Below, piece after piece: positions 1-7,329 of a stretch of 15,868 nt of DNA (positions are counted from its first letter, which is position 1; each line of letters opens with the position of its first letter). Location: NCBI GenBank assembly GCA_000436475.1, contig FR886206.1:12616-28483 (forward strand), in the 5' to 3' direction. A program made the translations under genes and the position numbers. Under the pieces are notes generated by a model that did not search any database, was not told the origin of the DNA, and saw only the letters and a list, made by a program, of their open reading frames with translations. The stretch is from Eubacterium sp. CAG:248 (GTDB lineage Bacteria; Bacillota; Clostridia; Lachnospirales; Lachnospiraceae).

Positions 1-129
1 CTCAAGCCCCATCTTGTATATCCGCTATATATCTTCTATATAGTCTTTGTTATTTAAGTTATCATCTGTTATTTAAGCAGTTTTTTGGTTGTTTTTAATA
101 TGCGATAAGTTACTGTAACATCATTTGAA
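1..129. other. Non-coding left edge downstream of degV
   Basis: I can support no gene here. The stretch is AT-rich. It holds a perfect 7-base inverted repeat (ctatata at 25-31, tatatag at 37-43) and an 11-base direct repeat (tgttatttaag at 48-58 and 67-77, 19 bases apart). Read leftward, as the 3' flank of degV, it shows no hairpin followed by a T-run, so the degV terminator is either beyond the edge or not intrinsic. Confidence 0.5.
48..77. repeat. 11-base direct repeat, two copies
   Basis: The string tgttatttaag occurs at 48-58 and again at 67-77, a 19-base period in the 3' flank of degV. It is exact but short and AT-rich, so chance is a fair explanation. No function is proposed. Confidence 0.4.
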
Positions 130-1023
130 TTAAATATGGTCAAACTTAGGCATAAGTGCTGCACCGATAGCTGTAGGACCTGTGTGGCATGCCGTTACAA
201 CACCAATACGTGTCTTGAATTCCACACCTGATTCAAGCAGTTTAGTCTTTATGGCTTCTTCTACTTCTTTACGGAATTCTTCTGCCTCGTCTTTGTTGTT
301 ACAGTAGCCAACGGTGATATCATAGTCGTTGATATCTATGCCAGGTTCTTCGAAATGCTTGCATAAAAATTCAATAACCTTAGCTTTAGCTTTCTTTCTT
401 GTCCTAAAGAATCCACCAACACTGATTTCTCCGCCCTTCATGATGATGATAGGACGTAAACTCAACTTGCTTGTTATCATAGCCGCTGTTCTGACAAGAC
501 GACCGCCTTTAGTAAGATAATCAAGCGATTCTGTTGTGAATATGATTCTTCCGTAAGGTCTTAATGCCTCAAGCTTTTTAACAGCCTCCTCATAAGAATA
601 ACCAGCATCTCTCATGCACATGGCTTCATAAACAAAAAGAGACATAGATGCAGAGTTCTGTAAAGAATTGATAACGGTAATCTTAGCATCAGGATGATCC
701 TCAAGAATCATATCTTTTGCCGAGCAGGCAGAGTTATAAGAGCCTGAGAAAAATGTTGTAATACAGCAGCATATTATAGGAATACCAGCCTCAACTGATG
801 GCATGAAAGCATCAACATAATCCTGTATAGATGGAAGAGAAGACTTTGGAAAAGCATTCTCATCTGTCATTTTTTTATAAAATTCATCATAGCTGATCTC
901 GAACTGCTCTTTATAGTAAGTATGTCCGTCAAATGTTGTATATAAAGGGACTAATGTAACATCATGTTTGTCTGCGTAGTCTTTAACCCAGTCACATGAA
1001 GTATCACTTATAAGTTTAAACAT
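130..1023 (-). CDS. DegV family fatty-acid-binding protein
   Basis: This is a cytoplasmic DegV-family protein of 297 residues, the usual family length. DegV (FakB-like) proteins bind a fatty acid and, with a FakA kinase, supply acyl-phosphate for lipid synthesis; no kinase gene lies nearby, so that role is family knowledge. Visible family motifs are SDTSCD (6-11), KSSLPS (60-65) in place of the usual TSQPS-like loop, FSGSYNSA (92-99) at the ligand-contacting loop, YLTKGGRL (169-176) and CHTGPTAIG (279-287) near the C terminus. The ATG at 1023 is preferred because a GGAGG lies five bases upstream. An in-frame TTG at 1035 would place that ribosome binding site inside the gene. Three consecutive cysteines (85-87) lie in the strand before the ligand loop. 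It is transcribed alone, away from hppA. Confidence 0.93.
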   Translation of the reverse strand: MFKLISDTSCDWVKDYADKHDVTLVPLYTTFDGHTYYKEQFEISYDEFYKKMTDENAFPKSSLPSIQDYVDAFMPSVEAGIPIICCCITTFFSGSYNSACSAKDMILEDHPDAKITVINSLQNSASMSLFVYEAMCMRDAGYSYEEAVKKLEALRPYGRIIFTTESLDYLTKGGRLVRTAAMITSKLSLRPIIIMKGGEISVGGFFRTRKKAKAKVIEFLCKHFEEPGIDINDYDITVGYCNNKDEAEEFRKEVEEAIKTKLLESGVEFKTRIGVVTACHTGPTAIGAALMPKFDHI

Positions 1024-1057
1024 ATATGCCTCCAACTTGAGTAAAATTTCTTTGTAT

Positions 1058-1086
1058 ATGATAACACATAGTTTTAAATACTACAA
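1058..1086 (-). promoter_or_regulatory. Candidate sigma-A promoter for degV
   Basis: On the minus strand a TTGTAG (-35, 1081-1086) and a TATCAT (-10, 1058-1063) are separated by 17 bases. The -10 matches the consensus at five of six positions, the -35 at three. Transcription would start about 30 bases before the degV ATG. This is a motif match only. Confidence 0.5.
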
Positions 1087-1140
1087 TATATAATTTGAAA
1101 AATGTTAAAATGCCATGTAAAGATTTTTCTATATAGATGA

Positions 1141-1316
1141 ATGAGCTATGAATAAAAGTTACAGAGAGTAAGAGCTATACGAAGGATGAAATTTATAGAA
1201 GTAAAAAATATACGAAAAATAAAAAAATATACAAAGAATAAGAAACGTAAAAAAAGATGTAAAATAAAAACACACAAACAAAAATACAAAAATATGTAAT
1301 ATTTATACAAAAATAA
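1141..1316. other. A-rich, strand-asymmetric intergenic DNA
   Basis: The plus strand is very rich in A and poor in T and C over this stretch, directly upstream of the hppA promoter. It holds a short degenerate tandem repeat (1203-1239). Such A-tract DNA often bends and can act as an UP element for RNA polymerase; that role is inference. The minus strand has an open frame here, but its translation is almost only F, L, Y and I, as expected from composition, so I do not call it a gene. Confidence 0.5.
1203..1239 (+). repeat. Degenerate 19-base tandem repeat, two copies
   Basis: Copy one (1203-1220, aaaaaatatacgaaaaat) and copy two (1222-1239, aaaaaatatacaaagaat) differ at two of 18 positions. 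Related tatacgaagg-like strings occur just upstream near 1173. The unit is low complexity and could come from replication slippage in A-rich DNA. Confidence 0.4.
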
Positions 1317-1345
1317 TTGATAATAATATAAATATATGGTAATAT
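1317..1345 (+). promoter_or_regulatory. Candidate sigma-A promoter for hppA
   Basis: TTGATA (1317-1322) and TAATAT (1340-1345) are 17 bases apart, the ideal spacing, and A-rich DNA lies immediately upstream. The predicted start near 1352 gives a leader of about 86 bases. Motif match only. Confidence 0.55.
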
Positions 1346-1361
1346 TGCTATAAGTTTTTAA

Positions 1362-1400
1362 AGATGTAAGGGCCTTAAGTACCTTTTGATCCTGACATCT
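1362..1400 (+). promoter_or_regulatory. Possible structured leader of hppA
   Basis: Two nested pairings are possible in the leader: agatgt (1362-1367) with acatct (1395-1400), and aagg (1368-1371) with cctt (1382-1385) inside it. The region ends 37 bases before the start codon. No T-run follows, so it is not a classic attenuator. I do not recognise a known riboswitch class. Confidence 0.3.
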
Positions 1401-1437
1401 ACAGTATTTTAATATAAGGAAAGAGAGAAAGAAAAAC

Positions 1438-3609
1438 ATGGAAGCATTATTGACTTTGGTCATAGTGGCATCTTTGCTTGCTATTGGCTATGCGGCATTT
1501 AACTTTGCAAGTGTTAAGAGACTTGATGAAGGAACAGATCGCATGAAGGAGATTGCATCAGCCATAAGAGTTGGTGCGAACGCATTTATAGAGTATGAAT
1601 ATAAAATAATAGCAGTAGTAGTTGCTGTTATAGCAGTTATCTTTATGATTATATTTACAATCCAGTATAAAGCGTTTAGCTGGGAACCATCGGTATGTTT
1701 TATAATCGGAGTTGTTATGAGCGCCCTGGCAGGATATGTAGGCATGAAGATAGCAACTTATTCTAATGTAAGAGTATCTAATACAGCAAGACAGACAAAA
1801 GATATAGGTAAGACACTAAAGGTTGCTTTAAAGGGCGGTTCAGTCATGGGATTATGTGTAGGAGGATTTGCTCTTTTAGGTCTTTTTCTTGTCTATCTTA
1901 TATTCGGTTATGGATTGGGACATATAAAAACAGAATCACTTATAGAAGGACAGCATGTGTTCACGCAGTGTCTTTCATGTTATGCATTAGGCTGTTCCAT
2001 AGTTGCCATGTTTAACCGTGTGGGTGGTGGTATATATACAAAGGCAGCAGATATGGGAGCCGATCTTGTTGGTAAGACAGAGGCACATATACCAGAGGAT
2101 GATCCACGTAATCCAGCGACTATAGCTGATAATGTAGGTGATAACGTTGGAGATGTTGCAGGACTTGGTTCAGATCTTTTAGAGTCATTTGTAGGTGCAA
2201 TATCATCAGCTATTATTCTTGCAGTAAGCTTATCACTTCATGCAGCGGCTGATGCATCTATACCATATGATGTATTACAGAAAATGATGTATTTCCCACT
2301 TGTGTTTGCCTCTATTGGTCTTATTGCATCTATACTTGGTATTGCATTTGTACTTTTAAAGAAAGGTTCTGATAATCCTCACAGGGATCTTAACATATCA
2401 ACGTGGAGTGCAGCAGCTATAACTATTATTGGTGGCTTTGTGGCAACATATATGTTATTTAAAGGAAGAACAGATTTTTCTGCAATAAGTTTTAATATAG
2501 GCTTTATATCACCATGGATAGCAGCTTCACTTGGTGTTGTAAGTGGTGTGGTAATAGGCGGAATAGCAGAATACTATACAAGTTATGATTATAAGCCTAC
2601 ACAGCTTATAGCACTTGCATCTAAGGAAGGCCCGGCACTTACTATAACACAGGGACTTGCAGTTGGCATGAAGTCGTGTATGCTGCCTCTTATTGTACTT
2701 GGTCTTACAACATATGTTTCATATGCAGTGTCTGGTATGTTTGGTATTGCCATGGCAGCAGTAGGTATGCTTTCCTTCGTATCAGCTACAGTATCAGTTG
2801 ATACATACGGACCTATTTCAGATAATGCAGGTGGTATAGCTGAGATGGCTGAGCTTGAACCTGCAGTAAGAGATATTACAGATAAACTTGATTCGGTAGG
2901 CAACACGACAGCAGCTATAGGTAAAGGTTTTGCCATAGGTTCAGCCTCGCTTGCAGCATTATCACTTATGGTAAGTTTTTTATATGCATTTCTTCCAGCA
3001 GGTGAAACACTGGCACTGGATTTTACCAATCCGCTTATACTTGCAGGTGCATTAGTAGGTGGAGCACTTCCATTCCTGTTTTCAGGTATGCTTATAGAGG
3101 CAGTAGCCAATGCAGCAAGGAAGATGGTTGAAGAGGTCAGAAGACAGTTCAGGGAAATCCCTGGTATACTTGAGGGTAAGGCAAAACCTGATTATAAGAC
3201 ATGTATAGAGATATCTTCACAGGGTGCATTAAAGGAAATGAAGGTTCCATCTGTTCTTGCTATTCTGTTTCCGCTTGTTTCAGGCTTTCTTTTTGGACCT
3301 ATGTTTGTTGGAGGACTTCTTATAGGTGCAACACTTTCAGCGATCATGCTTGCTATATTTACAGGTAATGCAGGTGGTGCATGGGATAACGGCAAGAAGT
3401 ATATTGAATCAGGTGCAATTAAAGGACAGGGTAAAGGTTCACCTGCACACGATGCAGCAGTTGTTGGTGATACAGTTGGAGATCCTTTAAAAGATACAGT
3501 AGGCCCTTCGCTAGATATTCTTATCAAGATTATGTCAACAGTATCGCTTGTAGCAGCTGTACTTTTCTATAATTATAATCTTTTATATCTTATATTCGGT
3601 ATAAGATAA
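1438..3609 (+). CDS. hppA: K+-dependent membrane pyrophosphatase (ion-pumping)
   Basis: An integral membrane pyrophosphatase of 723 residues, typical family length with about 16 membrane helices. It hydrolyses cytoplasmic pyrophosphate and pumps Na+ and/or H+ outward. The substrate site is visible: EDDPRNPATIADNVGDNVGD covers about 220-239, DTYGPISDNAGGIAEM lies near 457-472, and the late GNAGGAWDN and GDTVGDPLKDT loops are intact. The cation switch reads GNTTAAIG with Ala492 and Gly495. In this family Ala marks K+-dependent enzymes, whereas the K+-independent class has Lys. SDLLES in helix 6 resembles known Na+ pumps, so Na+ transport is favoured, but Na+/H+ co-transport cannot be excluded. 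The start codon has only a weak upstream purine-rich site. It is monocistronic, with its own promoter and terminator, and spares ATP by recovering energy from biosynthetic pyrophosphate. Confidence 0.97.
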   Translation: MEALLTLVIVASLLAIGYAAFNFASVKRLDEGTDRMKEIASAIRVGANAFIEYEYKIIAVVVAVIAVIFMIIFTIQYKAFSWEPSVCFIIGVVMSALAGYVGMKIATYSNVRVSNTARQTKDIGKTLKVALKGGSVMGLCVGGFALLGLFLVYLIFGYGLGHIKTESLIEGQHVFTQCLSCYALGCSIVAMFNRVGGGIYTKAADMGADLVGKTEAHIPEDDPRNPATIADNVGDNVGDVAGLGSDLLESFVGAISSAIILAVSLSLHAAADASIPYDVLQKMMYFPLVFASIGLIASILGIAFVLLKKGSDNPHRDLNISTWSAAAITIIGGFVATYMLFKGRTDFSAISFNIGFISPWIAASLGVVSGVVIGGIAEYYTSYDYKPTQLIALASKEGPALTITQGLAVGMKSCMLPLIVLGLTTYVSYAVSGMFGIAMAAVGMLSFVSATVSVDTYGPISDNAGGIAEMAELEPAVRDITDKLDSVGNTTAAIGKGFAIGSASLAALSLMVSFLYAFLPAGETLALDFTNPLILAGALVGGALPFLFSGMLIEAVANAARKMVEEVRRQFREIPGILEGKAKPDYKTCIEISSQGALKEMKVPSVLAILFPLVSGFLFGPMFVGGLLIGATLSAIMLAIFTGNAGGAWDNGKKYIESGAIKGQGKGSPAHDAAVVGDTVGDPLKDTVGPSLDILIKIMSTVSLVAAVLFYNYNLLYLIFGIR

Positions 3610-3611
3610 AG

Positions 3612-3651
3612 TCAGGATTGCTACATTGCTATGCAATCCACGCAATCCTGA
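3612..3651 (+). repeat. Nested inverted repeats after hppA
   Basis: A perfect 10-base stem is possible between tcaggattgc (3612-3621) and gcaatcctga (3642-3651). Inside the loop attgc (3625-3629) pairs with gcaat (3633-3637) around tat. The arm ggattgc (3615-3621) can instead pair with gcaatcc at 3633-3639, so alternative folds exclude each other. No T-run follows, so this is not itself a terminator. It starts three bases after the hppA stop codon. Confidence 0.55.
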
Positions 3652-3666
3652 TATCATAATATACAT

Positions 3667-3723
3667 AAGCGGAAAACTATATTCGCAGATTATTAATCTG
3701 CATAGTAGTTTCCGCTTATTTTA
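3667..3723 (+). terminator. Intrinsic terminator of hppA
   Basis: An outer stem aagcggaaa with tttccgctt, plus an inner gcagatta with taatctgc, forms a long two-part hairpin followed by a T-rich ttattttat tail. It sits about 60 bases past the hppA stop and ends that transcript before the next gene. Confidence 0.7.
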
Positions 3724-3869
3724 TGCACAATTTATGTAAATATATGTAAAATAAGTTTAAAACTGAATAAAAACTAGCTAAACTAAGACAATCAGATATG
3801 GTTTATTATTTAAAAAAGTGGTAGAATAAATAACATAACATCTTATTATTAAAGAAGAGGATTTATAAA

Positions 3870-4424
3870 ATGAAGGTATTGGCATTTCTTACAGATGGTT
3901 TTGAAACAGTGGAAGCGTTAGCAGTTATAGATGTATTAAGAAGAGCGAAGATTAATGTAATAACAGTTTCTATTACAGGTGATAAGTTAGTTGAAAGTGC
4001 ACAGAATATTAAAGTCCAGGCTGATAGCCTGATATCAGAGATAAAATGTGAAAAAGATGATGTGATGTTTCTTCCAGGAGGACCAGGACACAAAGCATAT
4101 GTTGATTGTGAAGCTTTGACTGATATGCTTATAACACATAACAATGAAGGTGGAAGGATTGCAGCTATATGTGCAGCACCAAGTGTTATAGGAAGGTTGG
4201 GCATGCTCAAAGGAAAGAAAGCAACATGTTTCCCTGGCTTTGAAGAAATGCTGAAGGGGGCAGAGCTTGCATGCGCAGATGTCAGAGTTGTGACAGACGG
4301 CAACATTACAACATCAAGAGGAATGGGAACATCTATTGATCTTGGCCTTGAACTTGTAAGACTATTAGAAGGAAGGGACGAAGCTGATAGACTTGCGCAT
4401 AGTACACAGTATGTGAATGCATAA
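3870..4424 (+). CDS. DJ-1/PfpI family protein
   Basis: A 184-residue single-domain protein of the DJ-1/ThiJ/PfpI superfamily, closest in pattern to the bacterial DJ-1 subfamily. The nucleophile elbow reads AAICAAPSV with Cys101. Glu15 in GFETVEALAVIDVLRRA aligns with the DJ-1 acid that lowers the cysteine pKa, and FLPGGPG (67-73) is the usual loop. Family members act as deglycase or glyoxalase-like enzymes, chaperones or oxidative stress sensors; which applies here cannot be told. It is not annotated as a protease. An AGAGG site nine bases upstream supports the ATG. It is followed after 27 bases by a D-Ala-D-Ala carboxypeptidase gene, probably in one transcript, with no obvious functional link. 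The preceding 150 bases give only a weak promoter match (TGGTTT, 17 bases, TAGAAT at 3822-3827). Confidence 0.93.
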   Translation: MKVLAFLTDGFETVEALAVIDVLRRAKINVITVSITGDKLVESAQNIKVQADSLISEIKCEKDDVMFLPGGPGHKAYVDCEALTDMLITHNNEGGRIAAICAAPSVIGRLGMLKGKKATCFPGFEEMLKGAELACADVRVVTDGNITTSRGMGTSIDLGLELVRLLEGRDEADRLAHSTQYVNA

Positions 4425-4451
4425 TGTTGATTTGGGAGTTAAGATAAAAGT

Positions 4452-5537
4452 ATGAATGAGTATTATGATTACGATGAGGCATTAAAAGTAAATCAGGAAA
4501 GAAAGCGTAAGGCTGCAGCATTAAAACGCAAAAGACAGGCACAGATACGTCTGATAAAAAGAAATATATTATGTGCGGTTATTCTTGTAGCATTGACACT
4601 GATTGTTATTCAGTTTTTAAGACACATAGTTCCGGATATAAGCAGACAGAATGAGTTAAAACAGGAAATGGTGTTGGCTGATACTGGAAATTATGATGAT
4701 GTGATAACGGTTGTACAGGAAAAACCAACCTTTAGATATGCATTAAAGTCGGTTATGTATAAGGAAATGACAGATACAGATATACAGTCACCATATATAG
4801 CGCTTCTTGATGTTACTGATAATGAGTTTATAGCAGGAAAACAGATTAATACAAGGATATATCCTGCATCTATGACAAAGGTTATGTCACTGATAATTGC
4901 TGTTGAAAATATAAAAGATCTTAATGAAACATATAAGTTTGGATTTGATGAACTGAATTATCTTTATATAGAGCAGGCCTCTGTGGCAGGTTTTAGTGTT
5001 GATGAGGAAGTTAAAGCTAAGGATCTTTTATATGGTCTGGTTCTGCCATCGGGCGCAGATGCGGCTTATGGTATTGCAAGGCTGGCAGCAGGTTCACAGG
5101 AGGCTTTTGTAGAGCTTATGAATGAAAAATGTGATGAGTTAGGTTTAAAGAATACTCATTTCTGTAATCCATCAGGACTTCATGACGAAAACCAGTATAC
5201 AACACCTGCTGAGATGGCTCTTATTATGAAATATGCTATGAGCAACGAAGAGTGTGCGAAGGTTCTTGGAACTTATCAGTATACAACAGAAGCAACACCG
5301 CAGCATCCGCAGGGAATATCTCTTACAAGTACTATGTTTTCAAGAATGTATGGAAATGAAGTAGAAGGAGTAACTATTAAAGCAGGAAAGACAGGATATA
5401 CAGACCAGGCACATAACTGTCTAGTGAATTATGCTGTTAAAGGCGATAAAGAGTATGTAACAGTTATGGCAGCAGCTGGAAACAGATGGTATGTTATATT
5501 TGATGGATTTAAGATTCTTGAGCGTTATCTTCCATAA
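4452..5537 (+). CDS. D-alanyl-D-alanine carboxypeptidase, DacF/S11 type
   Basis: A penicillin-binding protein of 361 residues that trims the terminal D-Ala from peptidoglycan stem peptides outside the membrane. A basic, Lys/Arg-rich cytoplasmic segment (about 16-37) precedes one membrane helix (about 38-55) with no clear signal peptidase site, so it looks N-terminally anchored. The S11 domain starts near 113. The catalytic motif is S140-M-T-K143, and the KTG box is K313-T-G315. The middle motif reads S200-G-A202 where most members have SGN. HFCNPSGLHDENQYTT (236-251) is typical of the family. The domain normally following in DacA-type enzymes is absent, since the protein ends just after the catalytic fold. 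The ribosome binding site gggag is 13 bases upstream, a little far. The spore protein gene follows, which suggests but does not prove a sporulation role. Confidence 0.93.
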   Translation: MNEYYDYDEALKVNQERKRKAAALKRKRQAQIRLIKRNILCAVILVALTLIVIQFLRHIVPDISRQNELKQEMVLADTGNYDDVITVVQEKPTFRYALKSVMYKEMTDTDIQSPYIALLDVTDNEFIAGKQINTRIYPASMTKVMSLIIAVENIKDLNETYKFGFDELNYLYIEQASVAGFSVDEEVKAKDLLYGLVLPSGADAAYGIARLAAGSQEAFVELMNEKCDELGLKNTHFCNPSGLHDENQYTTPAEMALIMKYAMSNEECAKVLGTYQYTTEATPQHPQGISLTSTMFSRMYGNEVEGVTIKAGKTGYTDQAHNCLVNYAVKGDKEYVTVMAAAGNRWYVIFDGFKILERYLP

Positions 5538-5581
5538 CTTACCATAATAATATAATAAGGATTACACATAATAATACCAGG

Positions 5582-5628
5582 ATAAGCAATAAAGCTTATT
5601 CAATAACAATGATACGTCATAAGACGTA
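5582..5628 (+). promoter_or_regulatory. Two small hairpins before the spore protein gene
   Basis: Two short inverted repeats lie in the leader: ataagc/gcttat (5582-5587 and 5594-5599) and tacgtc/gacgta (5613-5618 and 5623-5628, loop ataa). The second ends five bases before the GGAGG of the spore protein gene. I could not identify a convincing sigma-G promoter in the 107-base gap. Confidence 0.35.
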
Positions 5629-5644
5629 AGGACGGAGGTTTATT

Positions 5645-5857
5645 ATGGCTAATTCAAGTTCAACTTCATCAAAGACTAAACAGAATGCACAGGATGCACT
5701 CGACAGATTCAAGATGGAAGTAGCATCAGAGATCGGTGTTAACTTAAAGGAAGGCTACAATGGAGATTTAACTTCCGCTGAGGCAGGTTCTGTTGGTGGT
5801 AACATGGTTAAGAAGATGATAAAAAGACAGGAAGAACAGATGTCGCAGGGTAACTAG
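5645..5857 (+). CDS. Alpha/beta-type small acid-soluble spore protein
   Basis: A 70-residue DNA-coating protein of the dormant spore. Such proteins saturate spore DNA, shift it to an A-like form and protect it from UV, heat and peroxide; at germination the GPR protease degrades them. The GPR site is recognisable as FKMEVASEIGV (22-32), with cleavage expected after Glu25. The second conserved block, GSVGGNMVKKMI (48-59), matches the family's GSVGGxxxKRLI DNA-contact segment. The N terminus is Ser/Thr-rich and carries no signal. A strong GGAGG six bases upstream supports the ATG. It lies downstream of the carboxypeptidase by 107 bases and is followed by its own terminator. In spore-formers such genes are read by sigma-G in the forespore; I could not see that promoter clearly. 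Confidence 0.96.
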   Translation: MANSSSTSSKTKQNAQDALDRFKMEVASEIGVNLKEGYNGDLTSAEAGSVGGNMVKKMIKRQEEQMSQGN

Positions 5858-5921
5858 AAATAGTGCTTAAGATGTTCTGATAGTTTTATGTTTGTCATCA
5901 GCATGTGACAGGAAATGCTGA

Positions 5922-5969
5922 AACATCACCTGATATATGATAGATATCTTATATCAGGTGATGTTTTTT
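5922..5969 (+). terminator. Strong intrinsic terminator after the spore protein gene
   Basis: A perfect 16-base stem (aacatcacctgatata at 5922-5937 with its complement at 5950-5965) closes a 12-base loop and runs straight into six Ts (5964-5969). On the minus strand the same stem is followed only by a weak T-tract, so it serves the rightward genes better than the convergent leftward operon. Confidence 0.92.
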
Positions 5970-6031
5970 GTTGCTTATATTTTTGACACTTACATCATAT
6001 TATTTATACCAATATTTGTTTGAGTCTATAT

Positions 6032-7300
6032 TTAATTATACCCATAGGCTGTAAGTAGGCTTATCCATTTTCTGGTCCAGTGTTTCCATGAGAAATCAGA
6101 GCATGCATAATTATATCCGTTTCTAAGTTCATTTATAATATTTTCGTCTTTGTGTTCTATTCTTTTTAGAAGCTGGTTTAATATATCCGGCATAGAGTCA
6201 AGAGCCTCAAGTGAATATGTATGGATACCATAATCACTTTTATTTTTTAATACATATGTAAAATAATCAGATGTATCAGACAGGCAGAGACAGCCATTCA
6301 TAAGTGATAAAGGTATGCGGTCGTGAATACCGTATTTAAACCAAGGCATCTGATTAACTGATATCTGTGAAGAAGCATATATGCATGGTAAGCTGCTGTA
6401 AGATACTTCCGGTCTTATATGAATGTATTTAGATATATCAGGAGCAAGAATATCGCATTTGTCAGCGAAAGCATCCCATCCATGTCCATATATTATTATA
6501 TCGATATGATTTTTGATTATCTGGGTAATGATTTCTTCACGTATGACGGCTTGAAGAAATACATCAACAAGAAAATTATTATACAGGTATTCAACAGGCC
6601 GCATATCTGTATTTAAGATGTCTGCCTCTATCAGTTCTTTAACAGCAGCTTCCTGTGTGAGTCCAGGCTTTTCAAGAAGAAGCGTAAAAAGCGGATGATT
6701 ATCAAGGGAATGCCTGCTGCTATATAGTAAAGATGTTTTGATGGGATCTGTGTAAGTGCCCGTGAATATAAGATTGTCAGGTCGTTTGAAATATCCGGAT
6801 AGGACTTTGCTGGCATTGTGTGTGTATGGATCTAAGGAACCAGACAAGGAACCGGAAGTTTGCTGCAGTGACTGGAAGTTATCAGCAGCAAGAGGCATGA
6901 CATGTACGCTTCTTATGTGTGGAAAACTTTCTTTTATCAATGCTGCATGGTTCATATCAAGACATATAATATTAAAGTTGTGTATGGTGGCACTGAGAGC
7001 TTCATAATGATATAAAGGATGATCCAGTATATAATGCCATATAGGAATATTAAAATAATTCAGCAGATATTCGTTGTTATATCTGATAACAGGAATACGT
7101 GTATTGATATCAATAACAGCATCATAGTCAGCATCAAAATAAGGCTTCAATATGGCGTAAGCCATATCAGAAGCCTTTGGAACTTTTATATGAGTTACAT
7201 GCATACCTGCATTGATTAATTCATCTGAGATTCTTTTTTCAAAATAATCTGTTGAACTATAACATATATCTTTTGAACTTAGAAAAAGTATTTTTTTCAT
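6032..7300 (-). CDS. GT-B glycosyltransferase, CgeB-like
   Basis: A 422-residue soluble protein that resembles the CgeB/DUF3880 group of family 1-like glycosyltransferases. The N-terminal half starts MKKILFLSSKD and carries a Rossmann-like pattern with WHYILDHPLYHY (89-100). The C-terminal half has YGHGWD (271-276) and the donor-site segment GIHDRIPLSLMNGCLCLSD (324-342), which matches the usual hDRxFeaxaaGxlvLsd motif of Glyco_trans_1_2 domains. A Ser/Gly-rich stretch (146-155) looks like a linker or insertion. The sugar donor and acceptor are unknown. CgeB of Bacillus acts in spore surface maturation, and this gene converges on a spore protein gene, but a spore role is only inference. An AAGGA nine bases upstream sets the ATG. 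It is the last gene of the leftward operon, 29 bases after the DUF4364 gene. Confidence 0.75.
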   Translation of the reverse strand: MKKILFLSSKDICYSSTDYFEKRISDELINAGMHVTHIKVPKASDMAYAILKPYFDADYDAVIDINTRIPVIRYNNEYLLNYFNIPIWHYILDHPLYHYEALSATIHNFNIICLDMNHAALIKESFPHIRSVHVMPLAADNFQSLQQTSGSLSGSLDPYTHNASKVLSGYFKRPDNLIFTGTYTDPIKTSLLYSSRHSLDNHPLFTLLLEKPGLTQEAAVKELIEADILNTDMRPVEYLYNNFLVDVFLQAVIREEIITQIIKNHIDIIIYGHGWDAFADKCDILAPDISKYIHIRPEVSYSSLPCIYASSQISVNQMPWFKYGIHDRIPLSLMNGCLCLSDTSDYFTYVLKNKSDYGIHTYSLEALDSMPDILNQLLKRIEHKDENIINELRNGYNYACSDFSWKHWTRKWISLLTAYGYN

Positions 7301-7329
7301 ATATTTATTTCCTTGTTATTACTTTGCTG

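Noticed and set aside
1146..1463. Minus-strand frame of 105 codons overlapping the hppA start
   Set aside because: The translation is almost pure F, L, Y and I from an A-rich plus strand, without the charge pattern of a real membrane protein, and it overlaps the hppA promoter and start.
2589..3527. Minus-strand frames of 173 and 111 codons inside hppA
   Set aside because: They are antisense to conserved pyrophosphatase motifs and show no signature of their own.
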